Source: Leptodactylus fallax (Eukaryota; Chordata; Amphibia; Anura; Leptodactylidae). Taken from it: a stretch of 64,000 nt of DNA. Of the stretch, positions 13,301 through 26,300 are shown piece by piece (the first letter of the stretch is position 1; each line of letters opens with the position of its first letter). The notes beneath the pieces were generated by a model, which saw only the letters and a program-made list of their open reading frames with translations, had not been told where the DNA came from and did no database searches. Where the stretch lies: positions 62,001-126,000 of the forward strand of contig CAMRHE010000508.1 in the NCBI GenBank assembly GCA_947044405.1, read 5' to 3'. A program made the position numbers and the translations under genes.

Positions 13301-16300
13301 AAGACATGGACCGCACATCCAAATCTTATACATTGATCTTGTGCTTCTCAGCAAATTCTACAATACTGAACATGAGGTTCTTAGTATACATATTGATCAA
13401 GGTGTATAAGCCCACTAGCCACTTCACGGCGGCCTCTTTATAGTGGGTCCCTACACTACTGGGTGCGGCACTGAACGGCGACCGCCATCACCACAATACA
13501 GCGCCCACAGGGCGAGCAACCCGGCAGCCCAGCAACACCCCTGCCGCCAGGCTAAGCCCCCAGGCTCCGGGACACACCGCCCCCATGGGCACCGCACCCC
13601 AGCAATGGCAGACACCACACAGCACCGAAACCATGTGAACAGATAACAAAAAAGTTCACCTTACCATATGGTGTCAGTCAAAGGACTGCAACATGTGAAC
13701 AGATCTCAAAGAGTTCACCTTGCCATATGGTCTCAGTCAGAGGACTGGACCAGTAGAAGGCTCCCTTAATTTAAACACACCTGGGCCAAATGGGAGGAGT
13801 GCTGGTGCCAAGGCAAAACAAAAAAGACAGATAAAAAATAAATGATCAAAAAAAGAAAAACAAAGAAAGGACTCTTGAGATCTCTTGAGAACTCTTTGAG
13901 ATTTGTTCACATGTCGCAGTCCTTTGACTGACACCATATGGTAAGGTGAACTTTTTTGTTATCGGTTCACATGGTGTGGTGTCTGCCGTCGCTGTGGTGC
14001 GGTGCCCATGGGGCAATGTTGCCCGGAGCCTGGGGGCTTAGCCTGGTGGCAGGGGTGTTGCTGGGCTGCTGGGTCGCTCGCCCTGTGGACGCTGTATTGT
14101 GGTGGTGGAGGTCGCTGTTTGGTGCCGCACCCAGTAGTGTAGGGACCCACTATAAAGAGGTCGCCGTGAAGTGGCTAGTGGGCTTATACACCTTGATCAA
14201 TATGTATACTAAGAACCTCATGTTCAGTATTGTAAAATTTGCTGAGAAGCACAAGATCAATGTATAAGAATGGGATGTGCGGTCTATGTCTTTTTTTGTT
14301 TTTCTTTTTTTGATATTTCCACAAATATGGTTAGGGGAACCTAGCCTATATGGAAGGGGTCAAGTTGAACTGGGATGCACTTTTTGGATTATCCCATAGT
14401 GGCTGCCTTTGTACTATGTATGTCTTGAATTGGTGCCCTATTGACCAAATTCACAGCAACCTTTCGATAGTAGGTAGGTCACACATTAGTTCTAAAATAG
14501 CCATCTTCAGAGTAGTGAAGTATTTCTCCATAGATTTACATTTGCTATGAAAATGCCCAGTTTTGGCTCATAGGCATCATAAAAATGTTAATAGTTTTTT
14601 TTGCGGTCGGATCATCTTTGCCAGAGTCTTAAAGCATTCATCAGCGCGGTTCAATGGGACGCGGTTCACCGGCTGCTGGAATGTCTTGTTTTTCTTTCAA
14701 TGACTTGAATTGTTGGGCTATTCTCGCCCTCCCGTGTAGATCGTGACACATCACTTACCGTTAAGAGGGCGACATGTTATGCAATTTCACATATGCCACC
14801 GCTTGGTGGAAGGCGTACAACAACGTGATTACAGACATAATAGCAGAATCTGCAGTAATGATTCAGCACCACAAATTCCACAGGCGGTGGAGGGAAGCGG
14901 GGGTCATAGGCGCATAGGACAGCTCTCAAATATCAGAAAAAACACAGAAGGAGGAATGCTGAAATCCTTCAACAATTTTTATGGTGCAGAAACTTTCCAA
15001 GAAAAATACGGAGACGAGTTTTCCTCAATCCAGATTTTTTTCTTCAGAATATTATTGTGGAGGATTGAGATGTATCCCAGCACATGGTGAGATTTCTGCT
15101 CTGAAATATTACTCTATGTAAAGCGATCAGATGGATGTGGCCGTAACGTGTCTCGGGAGATATAGCTACCGTGCAGACCTAGAGAATGGGGTATGATGTA
15201 ATCATTGGGAGCGTCACAAGGACAACAAGTCTAAGGAAGGGTCTGGCGGGACTACTGGATATCCTTCATGCCTGTAGACTTTAGTACAGAGGTTGACATG
15301 CATGAGCAGCCACTTCTGTGGGTGACGGTGATAGGTGTCCTGGTGGGGACCAGCTCTTAGAAGACGAAGAATACCCCCAACCAACCTTGCGTCTGCGTCA
15401 GGTTGGAAAAACCATGTCTGCCTACTTTTAGAAACAGCACCACCCCTGTCCACAGGTTGTGTGCGGCATTGCAGTTCATCCCCATTTACTTCAATGTAGT
15501 TGAGCCGCAATACCAGACGCCACCAATGGACAGGTGTAGTGCTGTTTCTAGATGAAGGCAGACATGTTTTCTAACCCTATACAACCCCTTTAATCGAGCC
15601 CTGGTTATAGTACATTGAATACTTTGTCAAGATCACAGTAGTAGTCCTTTAAGTACTACCATATGCATTAGGATCAGCCTGCCATGATCAAAGCCAAAGT
15701 AATACCGCCAAATAGTGCCCACATAATAGTACCTTACACTGCACTAATAACAGTATGTATATGACAAACAGCCTATACAGCGCATACATAATACCACCAT
15801 ATTGTAGGTTACCTTAATGTTACCACCACAATGACCAGATGACCATATTATATAGAGCCCAAATAACATATAAAGAACCTACTGTAAATAATATCACCAT
15901 AGAAAATAATACACTGCCCAAATAACAGTACCATATGGTGCACAAATAACAGTATGTGTATAGAATTTAAAATACACAGTGTATAAATAATACCGCCATA
16001 CTGGACTTGCCTAAATAATACCACCACAATGACTACATTTTATATTATACTGTATATAAAAAAAAAAAAGTCCCAAGATCATACCTTCATACACTGGCAC
16101 CAGGGGTATATTTATATGGACATTTCCTTGCCTGGTCTCCTTAACTCTCCTTTAACTTCAGTTCTTTCATGTTCTTGTTTCCCCAGATTGTTGTATGACA
16201 CAGATGCCGGCCACATGAGCTTTGTGGAAGAAGTTTTTGAAAACCAGGCCCGACTTCCCGGTGGTCAGTGGATTCATATGACTGAAGCCTACACAGATGT

Positions 16301-19300
16301 GGTATGGAAGAAGCTGAGATAGACTTGGGCTTTCTAAAATTAACATTTGCATCATTTGCATCTGAAGACTGTGAGTAAGGGTGGGGCAAAGAAGGAAGAG
16401 CGACCCATCCGTAGAAAGATTTATGTGGGTTATTACTTCTTATCACTGAGAAACCTGGTACTGGTTGACTGACTGAGAGGTCGTAGCACACTTTCTCACC
16501 CATGTCTATGTCTCTATAAGGAGGCTTTACCTTTATCAGGTCACCTTGCCTTAAGGAGACATAGAACCCTTTCTGACTCACGTCTGTGACCTCACACCCA
16601 GCCAGCCAATACCCTGCTTCACACTTAAAGGGGTTGTCCCATTAAAGACACTTATCCCCTATCTTAAGTGTCACATTGCTGGGGGTCTGACAGTTGGGTC
16701 AATGAGCCATCAGGCTAACACGGGTCTGCAAGCCTCCTCCATGTGAATAAAGCAGCAGTGCTCTTATGTGACCAGTGCTCCATTTCCTGTTATGGGGCTG
16801 CCAGGGCTGTAATCTCCTGCAGTCCCAGCATCTCCCTACTAGTGAATGGCGCGCCGGTCATGCAAGCGCACTGCTGCTTCATTCACATGGATTCCCAATG
16901 GTGTTACACTTATCCCTTATCCTTTGGGTAGGAGATAAGTGTCTTTAAAGGACAACCCCTTTAAGGTCCCCATACACTTTTAGATGGCTCATTCAGTGGA
17001 CAGTTGTTTCTAATGACCCCTATAAATTTTTTGCACCTCCCAACCATCCCTGATTCAGCAAAACAGTCTCGTATTCCAGGTGCTGCCTGGTTGGTGGGTG
17101 GTATATCTCACCTTCAATTCATCTGTTCCCTTCTATACTATTCGGCCCATGACTCTGCTTCCGGCACCTTGGGCACAGTAGACACAATGTAGGGATGTCA
17201 CTACATCACGTCTGCTTCTCTATGAAGCCGCCAGCAGCAGAGAGAGGAGAGGACTGTGGCAGAACGGGGGAAGTATTTTTTTGGTTTGTTTCATGCTTTA
17301 TACTGTTGGGGCACCAGGAAGGGGACATTATACTGTGGGGGCACCAGGAAGGGGACATTACACTGTGAGGGCACCAGGAAGGGGACATTATACAGTGGGG
17401 GCACCAGGAAGGGTATATTAAACAGTGGGGGCATATTCAAAGGGGACATTATACAGTGGGGGTACATTATAATGTTGGGGCACCACAACAGGGACATTAT
17501 TCAGTGGGGGTATATTCGGGGGAACATTATAATGTGGGGACTCCAGGAGAGGGACATTATAATTTGGGAGCATATTCCAGGGGATATTATAATGTGGGGG
17601 CTACAAAGAGGGGGGCATCATACCATACAGATTTAAAGGCGATGTTATTCGGTGTGGGGACCACATGGGGAAAGATATAGTGTCAGGGCCACTATAGGGT
17701 TATTATACTGTGTGTGGACACAAAGGGACATGGATGGGAATGATGGAGCCATAGTGGAAGTGGGTGGGACTGGAGTTGGGGTTACTATATGTAAACTCGC
17801 CACAATGTTTTGTCCCGTGAAAGTTGAGTTGATAAGTATGGGGAGAGGGAGACAAACTGCTGCCAGATACCTCCAGTGGAGGCAAAGGGCTGAGCATGCT
17901 GAAAATAGAACATGCCCAATCCTTCTTTTCTTCGACATCTGTCTTAGGGAGTTTGGTGACTCTTATAAACAATAGATGATGAGCCAGTCCTGGCAAACTG
18001 CCATGTTATGCCAACATTAACCTAATGTGTATGGACACCTAAGTCTTAATAATTTTAGCTTATCCTTTTATCTGAGTGCTTATGTCATAGTATTATCGGG
18101 ATTTATATGTGTCAAACAACAGGATGACTCAATACAACACACTTCCTAATATATATCCTGTATAAATTCAGCACTGTTTATCTGATTTATTTTCAGGTCA
18201 ATATCCTCAGCTATGATGTTTCATTTGCAAGCTCACTACCCCTCCCTTTGAGCAGTGCAACCAGCAAACGAAACATCACAGCAGCACATGACTTCAGATG
18301 TGGGAGTGATTTATTACCTGTGATTTCATTGCTGGTGAGAATGGAGAAGGGAGGGGTACACAGAGAGTGAGAGCAGGGAGATGGATCATGGGAAATGTAG
18401 TTTGTTCACAGATTCATGTAAATAAGTGATACAAGGAGCAGCAAGTAAAATAAAGCCAAGCAAAGGCTACACAAGGGAACAGTGAGCATTTAGGACTGCA
18501 GTGGATGTATCTGCAGATAATTTTTGGAAGCTGGATAACCCCTTTGAGTGTCGGGTCACTCTGTAAAGTCCTACTTACATGAAGTAACCTAACACGTGGA
18601 GCCATCATTTTTTGTGCATGGTGGGTGAGATTATTTTTATGTAGTCGATTAACCAAAGATAGAAAATAGATTATATTTCATACACTTACAATAGGGATTA
18701 AAAGTTTTTCACCTATTGACCATCATTATTTCACAACTTTCAGAATGGAGAAAAAGTTCTCCCTAAAGATGAGATTGAATGTCCTCCTGGGTGGAAGTGG
18801 GAAGACGAAGAATGGACAACGGATAATAACCGAGCCGTGGATGAGCAGGGTAAGGCAAAGCATGGGTGCTTGAGAATTTCCAGAATTTGGTTAGGGTCTG
18901 TTTCGATCAAAGTGCCCAACTGCCTTGAAAAGTTGTGTATGATACCTTGAGGTCTCCTAGGACAATATCTGACCACTTTATAGCTCTTAAAGAGGACCCT
19001 TCACCACCTCAACCAACTCCAATTCTTTGCATCCTTAAACAGGCGTCGCTCCACTGACTCTGGTGCAGTTGGAATTATTTCTCTAGCCCCAACTATTCCT
19101 GAGCAATCCGCGCTGTTAGTTTTAGCAGTCAGTATGCTAATTAGACTGTCAGGTGGGCGGTCCTGAGCTGCAGCAGATAGTCTAAGACGGCCCACCTGAC
19201 AGTAGAGAGCATATTGAGTGCAGAGACTAAGCACTGATTGCTCGGGAACGGTGCGGACTATAGAAAATATTCCAACTGTGCTGGAATCAGTGGAGGGGCG

Positions 19301-20307
19301 CCCATTGAAGGATGGAAAAAGTCAGAGTCGGTGGAGGTCGTGAGAGGTCCTCTTTAACTGCCATGATTCTAATGCCAAAATCTGAAACTTTTGGGAAATT
19401 TGTAACTTATTTGATTTGTTCTCATTCTCTCATCTCGACAAAGACCTTACCCAGAGATGAGATTCATCTTGCTGTAGATTCAGTGGCCGGTCTCGCCCCG
19501 TTCAGTGATGTCATAGCCAGCCATGTTGTATATGTCTCGGCTTTTAGGTTACGGTTTCTTCATTGTTTTTTTTAACATGGCTGCAGATTTTTTTTTTTTT
19601 ATCTTAAGGATTTACAAAGTTTTAATATCTTTACGGTTGTTCAAGTGTCACCAAGAAAAAAATTCCATCAACTTTTTGCAGATTTCTTTGCATGCAGTGA
19701 CACCTTCAGGCTAGCTAGAGATCAGCTCCTCTGAGTGCTCATGTAAGAGCAGATCAGACAGTACTGATCAATGGAAATGGAGGCAAAAACCCAGGAAAAG
19801 TCTCTCAACGTCCTTGGGATCGAAACCAAAAATATAAAAGTGGATCTAGTCAATGAGAAATAAATATATCAAGTAAATCAAGTAAATCAATATATCCTGG
19901 CCTGTCCTCTGTCCAGGGAACAACTCTGTGTGATTCATGTGCTTATAGTATACATAGAGCGCCACCAAGCGCCCCACCGATCTGGTAACTTCTACGACCA
20001 TTGGGTGGTGTAATCATGGCAGGTGCAAAGATGGAGTGTGGTCAACAGGGCTTTACAGCTCATACAGATTTTTACACCAGTTTCGTGGACCCCTAGTGAA
20101 AAGTTGGGGGGTTTAATGGGGCAATTGCCAACATTTAGCCCTGCCTTAAATTTTTGAGTAATTATGCATTCACAAGTCAAACGTACACTTGAGACCTATA
20201 GGTGGTGCTTTGAGAAAGCCTTTAGGGTGTTCCATATCTGTGTGTGTATGAGGCTTGTGTATCTGTGCAATTACATGTGTGCCGTGTGTTATACTGTATG
20301 TAGGAGG

Positions 20308-20339
<32 letters not shown>

Positions 20340-23300
20340 TTATCCAAAAACACTAGTTCATATAACTTTTCTGCAGGCTGGGAGTACGGGATTACCATTC
20401 CCCCTGACCGTAAACCTAAATCCTGGGTTCCTACCGAAAAGATGTATCACACAAACCGGAGGAGGCGCTGGGTTCGACTGCGCAGGAGAGACCCAAAGCA
20501 AATTGAGATTCTAAAAAAGGTAATTTTACTCCATATTTATCTCATTTCAAGTTTTTTGAAGATTTTGACACAGATGATCTATAGAGGGGTAATGATGTGC
20601 TGCAAATGGCTTATCCTCAATGTGCTGACTGAACAGGGGCTGGGAAGATTTCTACCCAAAATCTGTCTATACGGGGTGAAAGTAATGAAAGGGCCGCTCA
20701 ATACTCAAAAAATTCAAGAAATTCAGGTTTGTGAATCTTTGCATATGTTCACATTTCACAACTGTTCAAATCACCAAATACATCCATTCTCCCTCATATA
20801 TACATCGACATCACCTCAAGTCAGGCGGCATTTACATGGGGTGGTGGGCCGCCGCTACGATAATTGGTTGCCATAAGAGATGTGATCGGTTGGTAAGCGT
20901 CTTGTTCATTGGCTGATCGATGCAATGATGGAGATACTCCAGGACTCTTGCTCTGCTACGATGTATCGATCGCCTTGTCCGGTGTCACTGCATGCCATGT
21001 TCCTTTTCAATTCCTGGGTAGTTTGTGGTTTATTACAGTACATTTTCCCCTTTAAAGAGGTCCCCAAGAAAAAGTCCAGTGGGGTCAAATCAGGTGGCCA
21101 TGGTGGCCAAAGTTCCTCAGGTTCAAACTATTCAGGAATTGAAATAGAACACCACGCAAAACATTACAGAAGTGACGGTGGAGACGATCGGCAGAACCTT
21201 CACCAATATGGGGTGTCAAGTTCATGTGTGCTTAACCACGAATGGAGGACACCCCCGGTACATGTTATGAGGGGTTCCTGATTCTCATGGAGTAAGGTAA
21301 GGTTTGACCAAATTTCATTAAAATATGTTCATTAGTTTTGGAGCCATAGTTGATTTTTCTGAACCTCTAGTAAGCAGGGCAGCTGGTATTTGCCCCATGT
21401 TTAGGAGGACCTGGGTACGACTGGATTCACATTGCATGGTTTCCCGGCTGTACCAGATTTTAGGTGTGTGCAGGGACGTTCCTATTCGCAGAGATCTTGA
21501 ATATGGTGGAGGAAGATGAAGGAGCGGATTTGGTTGTTTCTGACGCTCCCATTCTTCTCTATGTAGGGGAACCAGCTGTTCCCTTATGTGACGGGGACAT
21601 GCATTGGTGGACTCGGTTCCTTGCCTCACTACTATCCGTACCCTACATCTATTATCATAAAGCTTCTTTTCTCTATTATTTCCTTGACTTACGTGCTCAG
21701 AAGATCTTCAGTTTGCAGATTTCCACCACTAGATGTCTCCGTTGCACCGCGCTGTAGGGTAACCCGATGCGGTATTCACCGTTCATAAAACGTCCTATTG
21801 AAAGCTGAGAGTAAACAAGCGCCGGCAGCCCAGCGTCTGCCAGATGCACTTTTTATAACCTGTAACAGTGAAACAGCATAGCATGTTATAAAAGACGACA
21901 GCACAGAGATCCTTAGAAAGGCTACCACAGAGGCTCGCGGGGCTGTCAGCTCACGGTCACGTCTATTGTGCTGCATCCGCTGTGTGATCACCGTATTACG
22001 TGCCAGCGACCCTCTTTAGTCACTGGCACCGAAAGGTCTGCACGCACCATAGAATGTCACAATGAACTTCCATATTGGCATGGACCAAGTATCAGTCTGT
22101 TAACATTCAGCACTCGCCATTACACTAAAATAATCAATTATTCGTCATTCTTATAAAAAATGGAGTCATTTATGACCCGGCATTGGGGGGATGACCCAAG
22201 GCCCAACAATTACAATCATTGCTACACACCAAAATCTGCACAGTTTACAAGATGATCCCTTTTACATATGTGATGGTGTCCCCTATATTTTGTATCAACT
22301 TCCATTGTGCACGTTGTTGTGTGATGTCATGGCTGTAACTAAAGGCTCAAGGGGCCCCCCTATGCAACTACTCACAACCATCAGCCGCGTCCAATCCATA
22401 CATTTTAGCACCATTTACATTTGCCTTTTCTTCTCTTTCTGGCCCAGACCACCATGAAGACTTCTTCACAATATGTCCATGCACACAAGCTTCCCGTCAT
22501 TCCCCACTTGGTGCCCCCATAGTATTCTTGCCCCTTTTTGTGTCACAACCTCCCTCCTGTCGCAGGATCCCCCTTGACTACATTCTGCTGACCAACTGCT
22601 ATTTCAGCCACAAGGGTTGATTTCCTCCTTTCTGACAGTGGAAGGCTGTGTATCATAAATCTAATGACTCCAGTGCAAAAGAGGGCAGGGGGAATACATT
22701 TACGATGTACAGACTGCCGGCCATCAAAGGGACTCAAGAAGGAGACCGGAAAAGTTTATCCAGCCCTAATATGTTGAGGGTGACCAGTGGGCCCTCCTGG
22801 CTTCTCGACCAACACTGGGACCCCTATAGTTACACCAGTGTGTGGAGTCCAGTCATGTGTACCCATCCCTACTACTGTACTGTACTAGCCTCATGCACGT
22901 GCTGTGCCATTCCTAAATCCCGTCACCTCTTGTATATATGGGAGGGAAACAACAACACACAGCTAATATACAAACATGGCGGTAGTTGGCCATTTTCTAT
23001 TCTGCCACCTACAAGCTGTATACCATAAAGGTGCCCATACATAGATAGACATCGGCCAAACTCACAGGTTGGGGAAATTTATTAACTTTCTAAGTAGACA
23101 ATGATCCTTGTTGCCCTTACCAACCTATCACGGCGTTGCTTTTATTTCATTTTCGAAAAAATGTAAGTTGTGTTCTTATTGGTTGCTATGGGCAACTAAG
23201 GCCGTTTCGTTATTAGACCATTTTCATGAATCTGACCTCTTTAATATGTAAGGAGAAACCCTAATTCTATCAATCATTGTATGGTGGGGAGAATAGCTGT

Positions 23301-26300
23301 AGACCATGTAGGCCTAGGGGTATAAGTATTCTTAACCCCCAACACTGCATTAAAGGGGATGTCATCCCCTAACCTGTAGATCGGTCTGGTCCATTCTCCA
23401 TAGAGCGGTGGTTGGGCAGCACAAACACCGCTCCAGTCATTTCAATGAAAGCGAGTTCTCTTTTGGCCGCCTGGGTGACGTTACGGCGTCCGTGTGTCCT
23501 GTGTGTCTCATGGGGTCCAAATCGGTTTGCTCATCTCTATATCAATATGAAAAAGGTTACAAATTTTTGTCTTTTTCACCCCAAATATGTCCACATTGGT
23601 TGGAAACCTCCTTGAGTCTGAGGCCACATATTACAGAAAAGCTGCGTTTTTTGGTGTAGATTTTGCTGTGGGTTTTTGAGCTAAAGCCAAGAATGACTTC
23701 AACAGGAAAGGGAAATATAGAGGAAGTGCGAATACTTCTCCTGTCCACTAAATCCACCCCAAAAAATATTGACAGATCTGCAACAAAACCCCAGCTTTTC
23801 TGCAACGAGTGGCCTCAGCATTACATCAGTTTAACCTCTGGGATCGGCTCGGATTGGGGATTGTAGGGGCGCAGAGTATTGGTTGAGCTGATGTCGCTCT
23901 TACATTTGTGCAGTGTCCACTTAGTCATAGTCAGTAGACGATCCCTGCCGCCATGTTAACCACTGACTTTACTTCTACTCATAGCACAAGCCTGACGAGT
24001 CGGAAAGCGAAGGCTGGGAATACGCCTCTCTTTTTGGATGGCGGTTTCATCTAAAGTATCGCAAAACGGACAGCTTCCGTAGAAGGAGATGGAGGCGACG
24101 AATGGAGCCACTGGAGCAGACGGGAGCGGCAGCTGTGTTTGCTTTAGAGGGATCTCTGGTAAGTGGATAGTTGCTTTTGCGTGGTTAATATTATTAAAGG
24201 GCTATAATATTGATTACTGCAACCTCTTTACTGCTTACCAAGAACAGCGCCGTGAATTCTATAGTGGTTGTGTTTGGTATTGCAGTTCACCTCCATTCAT
24301 TTGAATGGGACTGAGTTGCAGCATAGCCATGTGACTGATGGATATGATGTAACTGTCCTGAGAAGAGAAAGCAGAACTCAGTATCACAGTCCCTGAATGC
24401 TCCTTTAAAGGGAATCCTTTGTTTACCCCGAAGAGCTGAATGGAGCTGTGCAGGGTAAAGAACGCAGATGATGCAGTGCTTACTGAAGTATTGACCAGGA
24501 AGACAGGTCGAGAGGTCTGATATTGATGTCCTGTTCTATGAAACCCTTCATATAATCCAGTATATTTACCTAACCTTAAAACTGTTGACAGATGTTTCGA
24601 TTTGCTATACCATAGACTGTCTCCCTTTGCTCAACCGACTTCATCTAGGTCCCTGACATTCACACAACAGGAACTGGGTACATAAATTAGCCTGTTAGAA
24701 GAAAGCAACCCTATAAGTCAATATCCAGCCTTTTAAACAGGTCTGGTAATATAACTTGGATGATAGCCAAACCGCCATGAAGTCTTGTTCATAACCTGTC
24801 TGCCCCCACAAGCTTCACATTCCCTGCTAGTGCCCCCTACATAGAAATTGTACCTCCCTTTGTGCCACAACCTCCAGCACAGAAACCCTCCTTGACTATA
24901 TGGTGCCGACCAACTGCTAATTTTGCCATTAAAAGGTTAATTTTCTTCTTTCTGACAGTGGAAGGTTGTGTAGCATAAATCTTCTCCTCCTGTCTCGCTC
25001 CAGTTCACCAGAGGGTAGTGATAATAAATTTAATACATTCCTTTGATGGTTAGCACAGACTTCCTGCCATGAAAGGATATTTAAAAAGCCTTAGTGTCGT
25101 GAGGCTGACCTGTGCACCCCCACTGGCTTGTGGGTCTGGTCACAGCTATGACCATTACAACTCTTATAGTTGCATCAATGCTGGTCTAAAACAGCTGTGT
25201 GCAAGATGAGTGTCTGCTGACATTTCATCCAAGGCCTGTTTAACGGTCTGCACATTGACTTATAGGATTGCTACCTTCCAATAGGTGAAGCTAGAGGTAG
25301 AGCCTTATTTAGAAAGTGAGCTAATGTTATGGAATTGCTGATTAAGCAATTACCAAAAGGAATTGGACGAAACCTGAAACCCTATGGTGGACAGAGAATG
25401 TAATACACAAGCCAGGGTCAAAAACCAGGAGAGTACGACCATAGCATAAAAGGAAAGCAGTGGTAGATGAGAAGTCCAGGCCACTGTCGAGTGCAGGACG
25501 TCACAGAAAAAGCCAAATCGGCAAGAGAAGGAATAACCAGGAAAGCAAGCCAAAATCAGAAAGGCAGGGAATCTGCAGGAAACAGGGCAAGGTACTGGGA
25601 GTGAGTTCTGAGTACACAGAGCCTAGAAAACTAATGGAATCACAGGCAGTTGAGTAAGGAAAGTGTCAGGTTACAATACCCCCCCGCCTCAACCGTTGAG
25701 CCCTCAATATCCCTGCATCTCAAACCTCTGACTGGCTGAACAGACCCAGCCAAAGTTTGACTGGTAGACATAACTACCGTAAAGCAACAGCCATGTAACC
25801 AATGCAGATGCTATACAGAATCTGCCCAAGGAGTGCTGCACAGAAGATAATGATGACTACTGGCCGGAGAAGTAGGAGCACCGATATTTAGATTCCTGAC
25901 AACTAATTTGCATATCTGGGGCTTTGCATGGCCTTTATGGTACTCTCCATAAGGAGAAACTCTATCCCCCAGATCACAAAAGGAATAAGAACCGCATAAG
26001 AAACTATTCAGGATTGATACCAGAAGAAGACAAGGAAAGAGTAGAGGAACTTTTATGGGGTATCTTTACGAGTTAGGGTATAAGAGGCCCATTGTCTAGC
26101 AACCAGTGAGGCTGAAAAATGAAAAGTCTTGAAGAATGATTCACTCCTTAGATTTATTAATAAACCGTATAGACAAGACTAGACCGGACGAAACCCTCTG
26201 TGCATGATCGATGCTCACTTATTCCAATGGTTCTGAGCTTTGTGAGCAAAAATAGAGCCAGCTCATGTTCTCTGCATGAGGCCATGTACATTCCGGTGGC

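Larger units (their letters stand above)
20520..23984 (+). other. Intron i/j
   Basis: Holds an antisense transposase remnant (20906-21160), one copy of a dispersed repeat (22450-22870) and a small MITE (23617-23822). The parts at 21310-22440 and 22880-23600 show no recognised gene. Confidence 0.6.

Noticed and set aside
13443..14267. Short frames in the CpG-rich palindrome, on both strands
   Set aside because: The frames on the two strands are mirror images of the same arms and have no recognisable domain.
16141..16581. Minus-strand 146-codon frame
   Set aside because: It overlaps exon g in antisense and continues into intron; a shadow of the real exon.
18187..18245. Candidate extra exon after TTTATTTTCAG at 18197
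   Set aside because: No donor in a compatible frame, and exons g and h already join without missing residues.
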